Shown piece after piece: positions 44,422-53,587 of a DNA stretch of 64,000 bases (position 1 is its first letter; the number at the start of each line of letters is the position of its first letter). The position numbers and the translations under genes are program-made. The notes beneath the pieces are model-generated. The model worked only from the letters and a program-made list of their open reading frames with translations. It was not told the origin of the DNA and searched no databases. The stretch is from Chryseobacterium wanjuense. Lineage in GTDB: Bacteria; Bacteroidota; Bacteroidia; Flavobacteriales; Weeksellaceae. The stretch is from contig NZ_FOIU01000004.1 of the NCBI RefSeq assembly GCF_900111495.1, positions 1-64,000 on the forward strand, read 5' to 3'.

Positions 44422-46320
44422 ATGAAGAAAAATGTATTTTTATTTGCATTAATGATTTTTTTTAATGCTTTTTCTCAGAACACACAAAAATATTGCGGTT
44501 TTGATGATGTGATGCAAAAAATGGACAGCAAATTTCCTAATTTAAAGAAAATTAGAAATGAAGCTGATACGAGGTTCAGTACCATGGACAAGAATTCTTA
44601 CCTTAATAAAGCGGGAGCTACAACTTCATGGAATGGCTTATACACAGGGCAGATTTATGAAATTCCGGTAGTTGTTCATGTAATAGAATCCAATGCCTCG
44701 GCTAATGCAAATCTGGCTCTTACCGACCAGGAAATCATCAACTGGATAGACAGAGCCAATAAAATGTATGCCACCACTTACGGAAACGGTTTTTACCCTG
44801 AAGGATCCGGACCAACAGGTGGCAATGTGATTCCTTTTAAACTTGTTTTGGCTAAAAGATCACCAAGTTGTACTCCTACAACGGGAATTGTAAGATACAA
44901 CGGAAGCTCTCTTACAGGATATGATGCTTACGGTGTAAAAGCGCAGGGTGCTAATGGTGCTCCGGATTATATGATTAAAAATCAATTGGCTCCACACTGG
45001 CCGGAAACTTCATATTTTAATATTTATGTAGTGATTGGATTTGACGGACAGCAGCAATTGACTTATGGATTGATGGGATATGCGACCTTCCCGGATACGT
45101 ATGATTATAACTACGAAAGCTTTATGAAAGTGGCAACCATTAAAAATAATAATGATACTACTCTTACCCACGAGTTGGGACACGCGTTCGGATTGTACCA
45201 TACTTTTGAAGGGGTAAATTACAACAACCAGACCAGCTGTCCGGCAAATAACAACTGTGCTACGGATGGAGACAGAGTATGTGATACATCGCCGTCAAGA
45301 AGTATGTACGGAGTTGCTGTTCCGGATAACACGGCTACGGATCCTTGTACAGGACAAAACTATGACGGAACCCAGTATAACATTATGAATTATACCAACT
45401 CTAATAAAAAATTTACAGGGGGACAAAGAGACAGAGCTTTACTAATGATGATGGAGTATAGAAAAAATCTTCTTAATTCTTTGGCAGGAAAAGATCCTTC
45501 TATTGTTGTACCATCTCCGGTTTCTGTGGCCAGTGCACAATGTAATCCTGCAGGAACTGCGCATCCTGCCAACAATAATTTTGCGATTGGGCCATACAGA
45601 GTGGTTTTAGGGTCAATAAATAGTATCACAAATGGATATGATTCCGATGAACCGGCTCCGATATTCTATGCAGATTACTCTACAGCGACTTGTATAAGAC
45701 CTGCTTATTATACAGATATTCCGGCAAACACTGCGACGCCCCTTAAAGTGTATTCTATGAACGGATTTCCACAATCGGATAAATTTAAAACAAAAGTTTG
45801 GATAGATTACAATAACAACGGAGCTTTTGAAGCTTCTGAATTGGTTGTTGATAATACATCAGCGGTAATGACTTCTGGAGCCACCAATACGGTTACGACC
45901 AATATTACACCTCCGGCAGGTGCTGTGAAAAACACATATCTGAGAATGAGGGTAGGAGTGGATGCAGCAACGTACACTTCAGCACCACTTCCTGATTTCG
46001 GCGCTTGTTCGCAGGTGCAGTATGGGCAGATGGAAGATTATGCAGTAAGAATTATGGATGTTTTGGGAACTTCTGAAGTGAAGGATCATACGGAAACCAA
46101 AATAGTATTTGTAAAAGCAGAAAATAAATTGAAACTATTTGGAAATAAGAATGATATCTTCGGAGATTATCAGATTCTGGATATGAGTGGAAAAATCATT
46201 CAGAAAGGAAATTCGAAAACCAATGAAGTTCAGATAATTCAGGAGCTTCCAAAAGGAGGATATATTGTTAGTTTCTCCAACAACAATAAAAAAGAATCTA
46301 AGAAATTTTTAAATAACTAA
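44422..46320 (+). CDS. M43-family zinc metalloprotease, T9SS-secreted
   Basis: Secreted protease of 632 aa; the signal peptide ends near AFSQ. The pappalysin-type (M43) catalytic domain has the zinc motif HELGHAFGLYH at about 250-260 and a Met-turn IMNYTN further on. Paired cysteines (SCPANNNCATDGDRVCDTSP) sit between them, as in this family. A GEVED-type domain follows (FKTKVWIDYNNNGAFEASEL, QYGQMEDYAVRI), then a short C-terminal sorting-like domain (YQILDMSGKIIQKG, LPKGGYIVSFS). It should digest extracellular protein. A terminator directly follows. Confidence 0.93.
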   Translation: MKKNVFLFALMIFFNAFSQNTQKYCGFDDVMQKMDSKFPNLKKIRNEADTRFSTMDKNSYLNKAGATTSWNGLYTGQIYEIPVVVHVIESNASANANLALTDQEIINWIDRANKMYATTYGNGFYPEGSGPTGGNVIPFKLVLAKRSPSCTPTTGIVRYNGSSLTGYDAYGVKAQGANGAPDYMIKNQLAPHWPETSYFNIYVVIGFDGQQQLTYGLMGYATFPDTYDYNYESFMKVATIKNNNDTTLTHELGHAFGLYHTFEGVNYNNQTSCPANNNCATDGDRVCDTSPSRSMYGVAVPDNTATDPCTGQNYDGTQYNIMNYTNSNKKFTGGQRDRALLMMMEYRKNLLNSLAGKDPSIVVPSPVSVASAQCNPAGTAHPANNNFAIGPYRVVLGSINSITNGYDSDEPAPIFYADYSTATCIRPAYYTDIPANTATPLKVYSMNGFPQSDKFKTKVWIDYNNNGAFEASELVVDNTSAVMTSGATNTVTTNITPPAGAVKNTYLRMRVGVDAATYTSAPLPDFGACSQVQYGQMEDYAVRIMDVLGTSEVKDHTETKIVFVKAENKLKLFGNKNDIFGDYQILDMSGKIIQKGNSKTNEVQIIQELPKGGYIVSFSNNNKKESKKFLNN

Positions 46321-46333
46321 TTAAATCCTAAAG

Positions 46334-46363
46334 GAGTCCTTTGTAAAAAGGGCTCTTTTTTTT
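46334..46363 (+). terminator. Terminator after the M43 protease gene
   Basis: GAGTCCTTT pairs with AAAGGGCTC (one G-T pair) around a 4-base loop, followed by eight T residues. The next ATG is only 5 bp away, so the next gene may depend on read-through or on a promoter inside the protease gene. Confidence 0.85.
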
Positions 46364-46367
46364 AACA

Positions 46368-46802
46368 ATGAAAACATTACTATTAGCTTTTCTGTTGTGT
46401 GCATTGACTTTTAATTGTCAGTCACAAAAAAATATTTCGAAGACAAATAAAAATTATTTTATCGGCAACTGGATATTAAAAGAAAGAAACTATATGGATG
46501 GAAACAGCAAAAAATCTTATCCACTTCAAGAATGTGAAAAGAAATACAGTCTGGTTTTTGAAAAATCAAATAACAATATTATTTTAACTAAAAACTATGC
46601 AGCGGGAAAAGATTGTAAGCTCAAAAGCAATTCTGGAAAAATTTCAATCATAATTGAGGAAAGTTCATTTTCTTATCTCGATTTAGATCTAAAAAGAAAA
46701 GACCAATACAAAATTCTATCGAAAAACAAATTCTCCATCTTGTACAGCGAGATTTTAGACGGAAAGGTAAGAGAAATAGAAGACCTGTATGAAAGACAGT
46801 GA
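46368..46802 (+). CDS. Small lipocalin-like secreted protein
   Basis: Exported 144-aa protein with a signal peptide (MKTLLLAFLLCALTFNCQSQ). NCQS could be a lipobox, although Asn before Cys is unusual. The mature part begins NYFIGNWILKERNYM, the G-x-W start of lipocalin-like small beta-barrels, and continues with short strands (YSLVFEK, NIILTKNY, KISIIIEE). Two further cysteines (LQECEKK, KDCKLK) could form a disulphide. It ends 69 bp before the start chosen for the next lipoprotein. Ligand and role unknown. Confidence 0.65.
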   Translation: MKTLLLAFLLCALTFNCQSQKNISKTNKNYFIGNWILKERNYMDGNSKKSYPLQECEKKYSLVFEKSNNNIILTKNYAAGKDCKLKSNSGKISIIIEESSFSYLDLDLKRKDQYKILSKNKFSILYSEILDGKVREIEDLYERQ

Positions 46803-46870
46803 TTTTGCAAGAAAAATCTATTTATAAAAATTATCTTACCTTTATAATACCAACCTACAAAAATAGTATT

Positions 46871-47281
46871 ATGAAAAACGTAACAAGATTTTCATTAGTT
46901 TGCTTAATCATGGTTTTAATTTCCTGCAAAAAAGAGAAAACCATCGATGACGAACTAAAAGAGGCCGCTGCCAATATGAACAAAATGACCCCTCAAATTC
47001 TGAATGAAGGTGTGCGACTCGACAGTGTTTCGGTTTTACCCAATAAAGTTTTTAAATACAATTATACCTTAACGGATGATGTAAAAGAAAACGTAACTCC
47101 CGAAGAAATAGAAACATTTAAAAAAGAAGCTAAAGAAGAAGCATTAAAAGTTGTAAGAAACTCCGGAGATATGCAGGAGTTTCGGAATAATGACGTCACT
47201 TTACAATATTCCTATTTTGATAAAAACGGAAAACCTACGGCAGATTTCATCATCGCTCCCGCAGAATATAAGGGTAAATAA
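46871..47281 (+). CDS. Small lipoprotein of unknown function
   Basis: Lipoprotein of 136 aa from the ATG at 46871, which directly begins the signal peptide (MKNVTRFSLVCLIMVLISC); the longer frame upstream would add non-signal sequence. After the lipobox cysteine there is KKEKTIDDELKEAAANMNK and then an alpha/beta domain (VFKYNYTLTDDVKENVTPEE, LKVVRNSGDMQEFRNNDVTL, YSYFDKNGKPTADFII). This pattern is seen in small flavobacterial periplasmic lipoproteins. No named family is recognised. It is convergent with ruvC across an AT-rich 27-bp gap. Confidence 0.72.
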   Translation: MKNVTRFSLVCLIMVLISCKKEKTIDDELKEAAANMNKMTPQILNEGVRLDSVSVLPNKVFKYNYTLTDDVKENVTPEEIETFKKEAKEEALKVVRNSGDMQEFRNNDVTLQYSYFDKNGKPTADFIIAPAEYKGK

Positions 47282-47308
47282 TTTCTTGAAATTTTAGAAT
47301 AAAGAAAA

Positions 47309-47863
47309 TTATTTTAAACGACCAGGATTTTGCTTTAAAAAACTTTCCCAGCCGGTATAGGATTTGGTGTCTGCAATTGTTCCGGAATTGAAATGATGAC
47401 AGACGGCAACCGCCAAACCGTCGGAAGCGTCGAGATATTTTGTAGGGAATTCCTTTAAATTCAAGAGATTTTGAAGCATTCCCGCAACCTGTTCTTTACT
47501 CGCATTTCCGTTTCCGGTGATCGCCATTTTTATTTTTTTCGGAGAATATTCGGTGATCGGGATATTTCGGTAAAGACTTGCAGCCATCGCAACCCCCTGT
47601 GCACGGCCGAGCTTTAGCATACTTTGAACATTTTTCCCGTAGAAAGGAGCTTCAAGAGCGACTTCATCGGGATGAAATTCATCAATTAAAGCTAAGGTTT
47701 TATCAAAAATGTATTTAAGCTTGGTTTCGTGATTGGGATATTTTTTCAGCAAAAGCTCGTGGATGGAGATCATTTCCATTTTACCTTTTTTTACGGAAAT
47801 AATTCCAAAACCCATTACCGTTGTTCCCGGGTCGATTCCTAAAATAATTTTCTCTGCAATCAT
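47309..47863 (-). CDS. ruvC: Holliday junction resolvase RuvC
   Basis: Crossover junction endonuclease of 184 aa that cuts four-way DNA junctions with RuvAB. The RNase-H-like catalytic acids are in place: Asp in ILGIDPGTT near residue 10, Glu in VALEAPFYGKN near 70, and the late pair in DASDGLAVAVCHH near 145. The junction-binding GRAQGVAMAASL helix and PKKIKMAITGNGNASKEQV segment are conserved. The length is slightly above the enterobacterial protein. A TATCTTTG -7-like box lies just upstream on the minus strand (47869-47876), implying a very short leader. Confidence 0.96.
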   Translation of the reverse strand: MIAEKIILGIDPGTTVMGFGIISVKKGKMEMISIHELLLKKYPNHETKLKYIFDKTLALIDEFHPDEVALEAPFYGKNVQSMLKLGRAQGVAMAASLYRNIPITEYSPKKIKMAITGNGNASKEQVAGMLQNLLNLKEFPTKYLDASDGLAVAVCHHFNSGTIADTKSYTGWESFLKQNPGRLK

Positions 47864-47959
47864 TAGGTCAAAGATATGACTTTCTAAAATTTTTAGTCAT
47901 GAAAAAATTCATCAAGTATTCTTATTTAAAATCTTATTAACTTAATCAAAAATATATCC

Positions 47960-48451
47960 ATGAAAAATTTAATGATCTTTTTAACGCTGCCTTTTTATTT
48001 CTTTTACAGCTTTTTACAGGTAAAAGAAGTAAAGGATACGGGGGAAAACCCCGCTATGAGAACTTTGAGTAAAAGCCCGCAGATTGTTTATCTTTTTTTT
48101 AAAGTAGAAAAAACAAATTCCGGTGTGGAAAAAATCACGCTGCAGGAGAAGAAAATCACAGAAGGAAAATTGAAATCTGTACCGAATTCAGATGAAAATA
48201 ATGGTCAGAACGGAGATTTTATTGTTTCATTTACGAACGCAAACGGAAAAGAAATCATCAAACAAATTGTGGAAGATCCTTTGAATCCGTCAAGAGAAGT
48301 GTATGACAGAGATCAAATCAGCAGAAATAAAATTTCATTACAAAATGCTGAATTCAGTGTAAGATATTCACATTCTGACGAAATCCAAATGGTGAAAATC
48401 CAAAAGATCTCTGAAACCGGAAAGCAATTATTATTCACTCAAAAACTATAA
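47960..48451 (+). CDS. Hypothetical exported protein
   Basis: Protein of 163 aa with an N-terminal hydrophobic stretch (MKNLMIFLTLPFYFFYSFLQ) that could be a signal peptide or a membrane anchor. The rest is a soluble beta-rich domain (QIVYLFFKVEKTNSGVEKIT, GDFIVSFTNANGKEIIKQIV, FSVRYSHSDEIQMVKIQK). No cysteine and no known motif. It starts a two-gene unit: the M64 peptidase ATG follows 2 bp after its stop. It might be an accessory protein of that protease; this rests on position only. Confidence 0.65.
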   Translation: MKNLMIFLTLPFYFFYSFLQVKEVKDTGENPAMRTLSKSPQIVYLFFKVEKTNSGVEKITLQEKKITEGKLKSVPNSDENNGQNGDFIVSFTNANGKEIIKQIVEDPLNPSREVYDRDQISRNKISLQNAEFSVRYSHSDEIQMVKIQKISETGKQLLFTQKL

Positions 48452-48453
48452 CC

Positions 48454-49812
48454 ATGAAGAAAATTTTATTATCACTTTTTATCGGAAGCTTTTGTTTTGC
48501 TCAGGTTTTTGAGACGGTTCCTGTTTTACAGAACGGGACAAACGACAAACGCATTAATATTGCGGTGTTGGGAGACGGATTTACAACGGCACAGCTTTCG
48601 ACATTTGTCACTTCGGCACAGAATACGGTGAATTATCTTTTCACAAAAAGCCCTTATACAGAATATAAAAATTATTTTAATGCTTATGCCATAAAAGTGG
48701 TTTCTCCCGAATCGGGGGTGAAGCATCCGGGAACAGCTTCGGACGTTACAGAACCCGTTTTCCCTGTTTCGAATCCCAATAACTATTTCAATTCTACCTT
48801 TGATAATGGGGTTCACAGATGTTATTACGGAAATACAACGAAAGTTACGCAGGTTTTAGCGGCCAATCTTCCCGACTTTGATGTTGCGTATGTTCTTGGA
48901 AATTCCCCGGAATATGGAGGCTGCGGCGGAACGTATGCTTTTGCTTCACTAAATTCTTCGTCGAACGAAATTGTTGTGCATGAATTGGGGCATTCTTTTG
49001 GGAAATTAGCCGATGAATATTGGTTTTCCGGGTCGGGAGAATCGGCGAATAAAACACAAACATCCAATCCAGCAACGATAAAATGGAAAAACTGGATCGG
49101 CCTTAATGGAGTAGGCGTTTATGCTCACGCAGAAAGCCCGAGTTGGTACCGTCCGCACCAAAGTTGTGAGATGAGGTATCTCAATCAGCAGTTTTGCTCG
49201 GTTTGTAAAGAGGCGATTATTGAGAAAATTCATGCGCTGGTTTCCCCAGTGGATTCCTATACACCAGCAAACAGCTCCACTGTAAACGCGAATTCTAATG
49301 TAACTTTTACCGTAACTGAAATTCTTCCGATTCCTAATACATTGGTGAATTCATGGACGTTGAACGGAACGCCTTTGGCTTCTACCAGCAATTCGGTTAC
49401 GATTACTCCAAGTCAGCTGAATAACGGAAACAACACACTTCTTTTTTCGGTGAATGATAATAATCCTCTTCTTAAAATCAATAATCACAGCACGATTCAT
49501 TTCACAAATGTGACCTGGACATTGAATAAATCTACTTTGAAAACAGTTGATATTAAAGCAAAAGAAAGAAGATTCTCCGTATATCCGAATCCTGCAGAAA
49601 ATGAATTCTATATTAAGGGAAAACAGGATTTTTCTAAAAATGTAAATGTTATTTTACACGATATGTCAGGAAAGTTGATTCCGGTGAAATTTGACCTGAA
49701 GGATGCTTCAACATTATCTGTAGATATTAATAATTTGCCTGTAGGAACCTATTCTCTGAGTGTAACGGATGATAAAGAATTAATTATTTCTCAGAAGATT
49801 ATTAAAGAATAA
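48454..49812 (+). CDS. M64-family (IgA peptidase-type) metalloprotease, T9SS-sorted
   Basis: Secreted zinc protease of 452 aa; the signal peptide ends near CFAQ. The M64 domain shows RINIAVLGDGFTTAQLSTF near the start, the zinc motif HELGHSFGKLADEYWF at about 175-190 and the later CEMRYLNQQFCSVCKEAI cysteine cluster. An Ig-like region (about 270-355) precedes a type A T9SS sorting domain (FSVYPNPAENEFYIKG, VGTYSLSVTDD). The family includes a Clostridium IgA1 protease, but specificity cannot be transferred on family alone. A terminator follows. Confidence 0.92.
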   Translation: MKKILLSLFIGSFCFAQVFETVPVLQNGTNDKRINIAVLGDGFTTAQLSTFVTSAQNTVNYLFTKSPYTEYKNYFNAYAIKVVSPESGVKHPGTASDVTEPVFPVSNPNNYFNSTFDNGVHRCYYGNTTKVTQVLAANLPDFDVAYVLGNSPEYGGCGGTYAFASLNSSSNEIVVHELGHSFGKLADEYWFSGSGESANKTQTSNPATIKWKNWIGLNGVGVYAHAESPSWYRPHQSCEMRYLNQQFCSVCKEAIIEKIHALVSPVDSYTPANSSTVNANSNVTFTVTEILPIPNTLVNSWTLNGTPLASTSNSVTITPSQLNNGNNTLLFSVNDNNPLLKINNHSTIHFTNVTWTLNKSTLKTVDIKAKERRFSVYPNPAENEFYIKGKQDFSKNVNVILHDMSGKLIPVKFDLKDASTLSVDINNLPVGTYSLSVTDDKELIISQKIIKE

Positions 49813-49835
49813 TTTAATTTTAAATATTGTTTTTA

Positions 49836-49862
49836 AATCGGCTCTCTGAGTCGATTTTTTTT
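49836..49862 (+). terminator. Terminator after the M64 peptidase gene
   Basis: AATCGGCTC pairs with GAGTCGATT (one G-T pair) around a 3-base loop and is followed by a T run. Confidence 0.82.
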
Positions 49863-49872
49863 GTTTTAAACC

Positions 49873-50400
49873 TTAATGAATGCTTAGCTTTTTTTCTGCT
49901 ATCGGAACCCATTTCTGATCATGGCGGAGCAGTAATATTTTGTCAACTAAAAATCTAGTTTTGTATTCTTTCTCCTGATAAACTTCCCAAGCTTTTAAGT
50001 AATTATCATACGTAAGATCTCTGTAGCCAACGGTCATATGCGGATTAAAAGAATAACTCATAAAATTGAATCTTTCCCGAACTCTCAAATACAAGTCTTT
50101 TAGCTGATTATTATTTTCGGGCTGAACAAAAAGCACAGGGTTTTTCGGATTTCCAAAACTTCCAAAACCATTCAGTGTAAGCTCAAAAGGTGAAATATTG
50201 GTATCAATTTTTTGAAATGCTTCATGAATATCGCGTTCAAGATCCAGCTCCCTAGAAAATGGCGGAAATAGGGTAATGTGAGCGTCATTTTTCAACGCTT
50301 TTGAATTCCCATAGTTGAGAGCAAGATCTTTTTTAAAGACTTTTACTTCTTCAATAATTTCCTGAGGCGGATAAATAGCTATGAAATACATTTTTTTCAT
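49873..50400 (-). CDS. 2H phosphoesterase, 2'-5' RNA ligase (LigT)-like
   Basis: Cytoplasmic protein of 175 aa with the two H-x-T-x motifs of the 2H superfamily: HITLFPPF near residue 42 and HMTVGYRD near residue 120. The strand FELTLNGFGSFGNPKNPVLF between them is typical of LigT/CPDase-type enzymes. Known members ligate or hydrolyse 2'-5' bonds or cyclic phosphates in RNA; the natural substrate here is not indicated. It follows the serine hydrolase gene by 29 bp on the same strand. Confidence 0.9.
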   Translation of the reverse strand: MKKMYFIAIYPPQEIIEEVKVFKKDLALNYGNSKALKNDAHITLFPPFSRELDLERDIHEAFQKIDTNISPFELTLNGFGSFGNPKNPVLFVQPENNNQLKDLYLRVRERFNFMSYSFNPHMTVGYRDLTYDNYLKAWEVYQEKEYKTRFLVDKILLLRHDQKWVPIAEKKLSIH

Positions 50401-50429
50401 GAACTGAATTTAAGAAAACTAAAATGAAA

Positions 50430-51569
50430 TTAATGCACAGCTAAAACATTGGTTGTATCCTTCTTCATCTGAACAACAGAATTTTCAATGGCATCCGTTA
50501 TCTTTTTAATGTCAGCATATGGTTTGAAAATAAGGTTTTTCCCTTTTTCTTCATCGGCGATATTTGATAAAATAATTACTGAAGTTTTTGTTTCTGGATA
50601 AAAAATATTCAGTGACGGAGAACCTTTTACATACCCGCTGTGATAATAAGTCACGGGCTTTTCAACATTTGTCATGATTCCGTAGCCATAGCCCATTTTT
50701 CCAAAGACGGGATGGTGTCTTTCGGCGCTTTGGGATGTGAATTTTTTTAAAGTTTCTTTGGTTAATATTTTTCCGTTGTAAAGGGCATTATTCCAGGTGT
50801 GAAGATCATCGATTGTAGAAAGGATTCCACCGGCGGGAATTCCAATATCTTTGCTGGCTAACCTTTTCGGCATATTTTGTATTTCAACGAATTTTTTTCC
50901 GTTTCTGAGGTGGGCTCCTGCAAAGTCATTTCCTTTAAACAGATTTCCAGTAGAAGAGTGCAGCATCCCGGCTTTTTTGAAAAGTTCCATTACATTTTCA
51001 TCATAAGACTTTCCTGAAACTTTTTCTATAATTTTTCCTAACGCATTAAAACCTTCATTTGAATATAGAAAATCGGTACCGCTCTTAAAATGCAGTTTTT
51101 CACCCAAAGTATTCAATCCGGAAGTGTGGTTCAATAGCTGATGAATTGTAATATTTTGGTAATCTTTATTTTGAAAATCAGGTAAGTACTTTGAAACTTT
51201 GTCATCTGTCTGTAGTTTTCCCTGCTCCATCTGAAGCAGCACCAAAGCAGCAGTGAATTGTTTACTCACCGATCCGATCGCAAAAACGGTATTGCTGTCA
51301 ATTTTAATTTTATTCTTAAAATCAGAAAAGCCCTGATCTTTGCGATACAACTGAACCGAATCTTTAAAAACCGCAACACTTCCGTTAAAATTATACTTTT
51401 TAAAAACAGAATCGATTTGATTCTTTAAAAGGTTTTTCTGGAAAACAGTAATTGTGCTATCAACTATGGCTTTTTTGTCAACGGGTTTTACTTTAACTTC
51501 ATTTTTGCATGAAATTAAATTAATCAGAATAGAAATAATTAAGAATATGCGAAGTGTTTTTATGATCAT
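50430..51569 (-). CDS. Class C beta-lactamase-like serine hydrolase (lipoprotein)
   Basis: Exported lipoprotein of 379 aa from the ATG at 51569, chosen because it begins the signal peptide (MIIKTLRIFLIISILINLISC). The serine beta-lactamase/DD-peptidase fold is marked by the SVSK active site near residue 100, YSN as the second motif near 170 and HSG near 308. A FTAALVLLQMEQGKLQ helix follows the nucleophile. Such proteins in Bacteroidota may be peptidases, esterases or D-amino-acid hydrolases; beta-lactam resistance cannot be inferred. It lies behind the terminator of the PP-loop gene. Confidence 0.9.
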   Translation of the reverse strand: MIIKTLRIFLIISILINLISCKNEVKVKPVDKKAIVDSTITVFQKNLLKNQIDSVFKKYNFNGSVAVFKDSVQLYRKDQGFSDFKNKIKIDSNTVFAIGSVSKQFTAALVLLQMEQGKLQTDDKVSKYLPDFQNKDYQNITIHQLLNHTSGLNTLGEKLHFKSGTDFLYSNEGFNALGKIIEKVSGKSYDENVMELFKKAGMLHSSTGNLFKGNDFAGAHLRNGKKFVEIQNMPKRLASKDIGIPAGGILSTIDDLHTWNNALYNGKILTKETLKKFTSQSAERHHPVFGKMGYGYGIMTNVEKPVTYYHSGYVKGSPSLNIFYPETKTSVIILSNIADEEKGKNLIFKPYADIKKITDAIENSVVQMKKDTTNVLAVH

Positions 51570-51616
51570 TTGGTGTATGGAATAAATTTTTAAACATTGG
51601 TTGTCTATCAAAAATA

Positions 51617-51650
51617 AGAAAAACCTCTTAATTTTATGTAAGAGGTTTTT
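51617..51650 (-). terminator. Terminator after the Dph6-like gene
   Basis: AAACCTCTTA and TAAGAGGTTT form a 10-bp stem around an 8-base loop; on the minus strand it is followed by T-rich sequence. It is nearly symmetrical. Confidence 0.82.
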
Positions 51651-51670
51651 AATAGTTTGTTTAAATTATT

Positions 51671-52381
51671 CTATTTTGAGATTAAATCACAGAACCAGAA
51701 AATATATTCTCCGGTTTCATCATTTTCATCTGATTTTGGTTTTGGATATGTTTTTTTTACGGTTTCTCCCACTTCAAACTGAACCGGATTTTTAAATATC
51801 GGTCCGTCAAAAGTAAAAGTGTGAAACTCTCCGTTTTCTCCGCAAGGATCAACATTTTCGGGTAAATCTTTAATGAAATGTTTATCAATAATTCTTCCGG
51901 CAAAACTTTTATCAAGATACGTTTCATTCACGCAGGTGACGATGGTTTTAAAACCTAAATTTAAAAACTCATGAATAAGGTTGGTGGTGTCGATTTTCCA
52001 GAGCGGGAAGACACCTTCCATTCCGATTGTTTTTAATTGATCTTCGCGGTATTTTCTTAAATCTTCCAGGAAAATATCTCCAAAAATTGAATGAATTACG
52101 CCCTGAGATTTTATTTCGTTCATCGTTTTACCCATAATTTCCCGATATTCTTCCATAGTCGGTTCTTTCGGAAGCTCCATTTTTATTAAAGGAAATCCCA
52201 AACTTTCAGCCTGCTTTTCCAACAATGAAACATGAACACCGTGCATGGAAATTCTTTGAAATTCCTTATTAATGCTTGTTAGCAAAGATGTAACTTCAAA
52301 TTTTCCTTCTTGTAAAGTTTTGTATAATGCAAGCGCAGAATCTTTTCCGCTGCTCCAGTTGAAGATGGCTTTTGGTTTCAT
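51671..52381 (-). CDS. PP-loop ATPase, diphthine-ammonia ligase (Dph6)-like
   Basis: Cytoplasmic ATP-pyrophosphatase of 236 aa from the ATG at 52381, which begins KPKAIFNWSSGKDSALALYK with the SGKDS PP-loop near residue 14. The rest matches the ATP_bind_4/Dph6-like family: ISMHGVHVSLLEKQAESLGF, IFGDIFLEDLRKYREDQLK, and VDPCGENGEFHTFTFDGPIF, the most diagnostic block. Bacteria lack diphthamide, so the true substrate must be different; members may amidate another acid. It is in its own unit between two terminators. Confidence 0.88.
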   Translation of the reverse strand: MKPKAIFNWSSGKDSALALYKTLQEGKFEVTSLLTSINKEFQRISMHGVHVSLLEKQAESLGFPLIKMELPKEPTMEEYREIMGKTMNEIKSQGVIHSIFGDIFLEDLRKYREDQLKTIGMEGVFPLWKIDTTNLIHEFLNLGFKTIVTCVNETYLDKSFAGRIIDKHFIKDLPENVDPCGENGEFHTFTFDGPIFKNPVQFEVGETVKKTYPKPKSDENDETGEYIFWFCDLISK

Positions 52382-52389
52382 GTTAAAAT

Positions 52390-52415
52390 AAAAATCTCCC
52401 AAAAGTAGGGAGATT
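52390..52415 (-). terminator. Terminator after the unknown secreted protein at 52423
   Basis: AATCTCCC and GGGAGATT form an 8-bp stem followed on the minus strand by TTTTATTTT. Confidence 0.82.
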
Positions 52416-52422
52416 CTGTGAA

Positions 52423-53466
52423 TTAATATTTTTTAGATTGAATTTCTTTAATGGGAATAAAAGCTCCGTTGATATAATCTATTTTCTGTTCGAACGGATA
52501 AGCCGGATTGGATGCTAGCAAAACACCAACAGCTCCGAAAAACATTCCGATGCTTAGATTAGCCATATTTGGGCCTCCGGATCTTAATTTTCCTACGAAA
52601 TAATAATCGTTATCTCTTTTTTCTGCTTTGGTAAAAAGATTTTCTATAGGAAGATAAATATAAGGTTCGCCTTTATAAATTATTGCATAGATATCGTCTT
52701 TCTTTATTTCTCTTTCTTTTCCGTCGACAGTTTCATAGATTCTTACAATTTTTGGCATATTGCCATAAAATTTCACATTGGTGATTTCCTGCTGAGGCTG
52801 CTGACTTTTAAAAGAAAGATAATCCTTATAAACACCATCTTTTAATTGAGATGAATTAAATAAACTTATAGACTGTTTATCAATATCATCAAATTTTTTA
52901 ATCTGATCAAAGGTGTAGTGAGGTTCCGTGGTTTCGGGTTTCCTGGATGCATTTTTAGCAATAAACTCACCAAGCATGTCGCTGCCTTTTCTTAAAATTT
53001 CTTTGGTAACATCTGCGGCTTTATGATCAACCACTGTATCTGTTTTCTCAAGCAGAGAATATGTCCCGTCTTCGTTTTTAGCAAATAAAAAGCCTTGAAA
53101 GTAGCAATAACCAAATTCTGTAAATGCTTTGGAAACTTCTGCGAAATACAATTGTTTAAGATACAAAACTAAGCTTCCGTCTTCTGCATTTTCTCCATTT
53201 ACACTATTCAAAACACTTTGGAATTGATTTGAAAGCGGGGATGTAGGAACTACTCTTGCTTTTGCGTTCAATGCACCTTGTTGTACAATTCCTATTGAAG
53301 CAGTATCGATTCTGTTATCAATTACGGTAATGGTTTTGTAAAAACTTCTATTTAATTTTTGAGTAGGAAGGCTTATTGTAAAATCTTCCGTACGTTTTTG
53401 TGCAAATAAGATGGATGATAAACTAATAGTTATTAAAAATGATATTCCCTTAAAACTGATTTTCAT
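52423..53466 (-). CDS. Secreted protein of unknown function
   Basis: Protein of 347 aa with a signal peptide (MKISFKGISFLITISLSSILFAQ). The mature part is a mixed alpha/beta domain without recognised motif: DFTISLPTQKLNRSFYKTI, GSLVLYLKQLYFAEVSKAFT, FQGFLFAKNEDGTYSLLEK. A second region near 200-290 contains VYKDYLSFKSQQPQ and IYAIIYKGEPYIYLP. A hydrophobic glycine-rich stretch near 305-320 (NLSIGMFFGAVGVLLASNPA) could be a membrane segment or buried helix. It is a single-gene unit with terminators on both sides. Confidence 0.7.
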   Translation of the reverse strand: MKISFKGISFLITISLSSILFAQKRTEDFTISLPTQKLNRSFYKTITVIDNRIDTASIGIVQQGALNAKARVVPTSPLSNQFQSVLNSVNGENAEDGSLVLYLKQLYFAEVSKAFTEFGYCYFQGFLFAKNEDGTYSLLEKTDTVVDHKAADVTKEILRKGSDMLGEFIAKNASRKPETTEPHYTFDQIKKFDDIDKQSISLFNSSQLKDGVYKDYLSFKSQQPQQEITNVKFYGNMPKIVRIYETVDGKEREIKKDDIYAIIYKGEPYIYLPIENLFTKAEKRDNDYYFVGKLRSGGPNMANLSIGMFFGAVGVLLASNPAYPFEQKIDYINGAFIPIKEIQSKKY

Positions 53467-53523
53467 AATGGCTATTTTGTAGTTTAGTAACGAATAAAAT
53501 GGATGATTAGTTTATAAAAATAC

Positions 53524-53555
53524 AAAAAACCTCAAAGAAATTCCTTGAGGTTTTA
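53524..53555 (-). terminator. Terminator after icmF
   Basis: AACCTCAA faces TTGAGGTT with an AT loop, and on the minus strand a T6 run follows. Confidence 0.85.
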
Positions 53556-53587
53556 ATTTTTAAATTGTCTGTCTAATATGAGTCGGA

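Noticed and set aside
50430..51569. Antibiotic-resistance beta-lactamase
   Set aside because: Only the general serine beta-lactamase fold motifs are visible; many such lipoproteins are not beta-lactamases.
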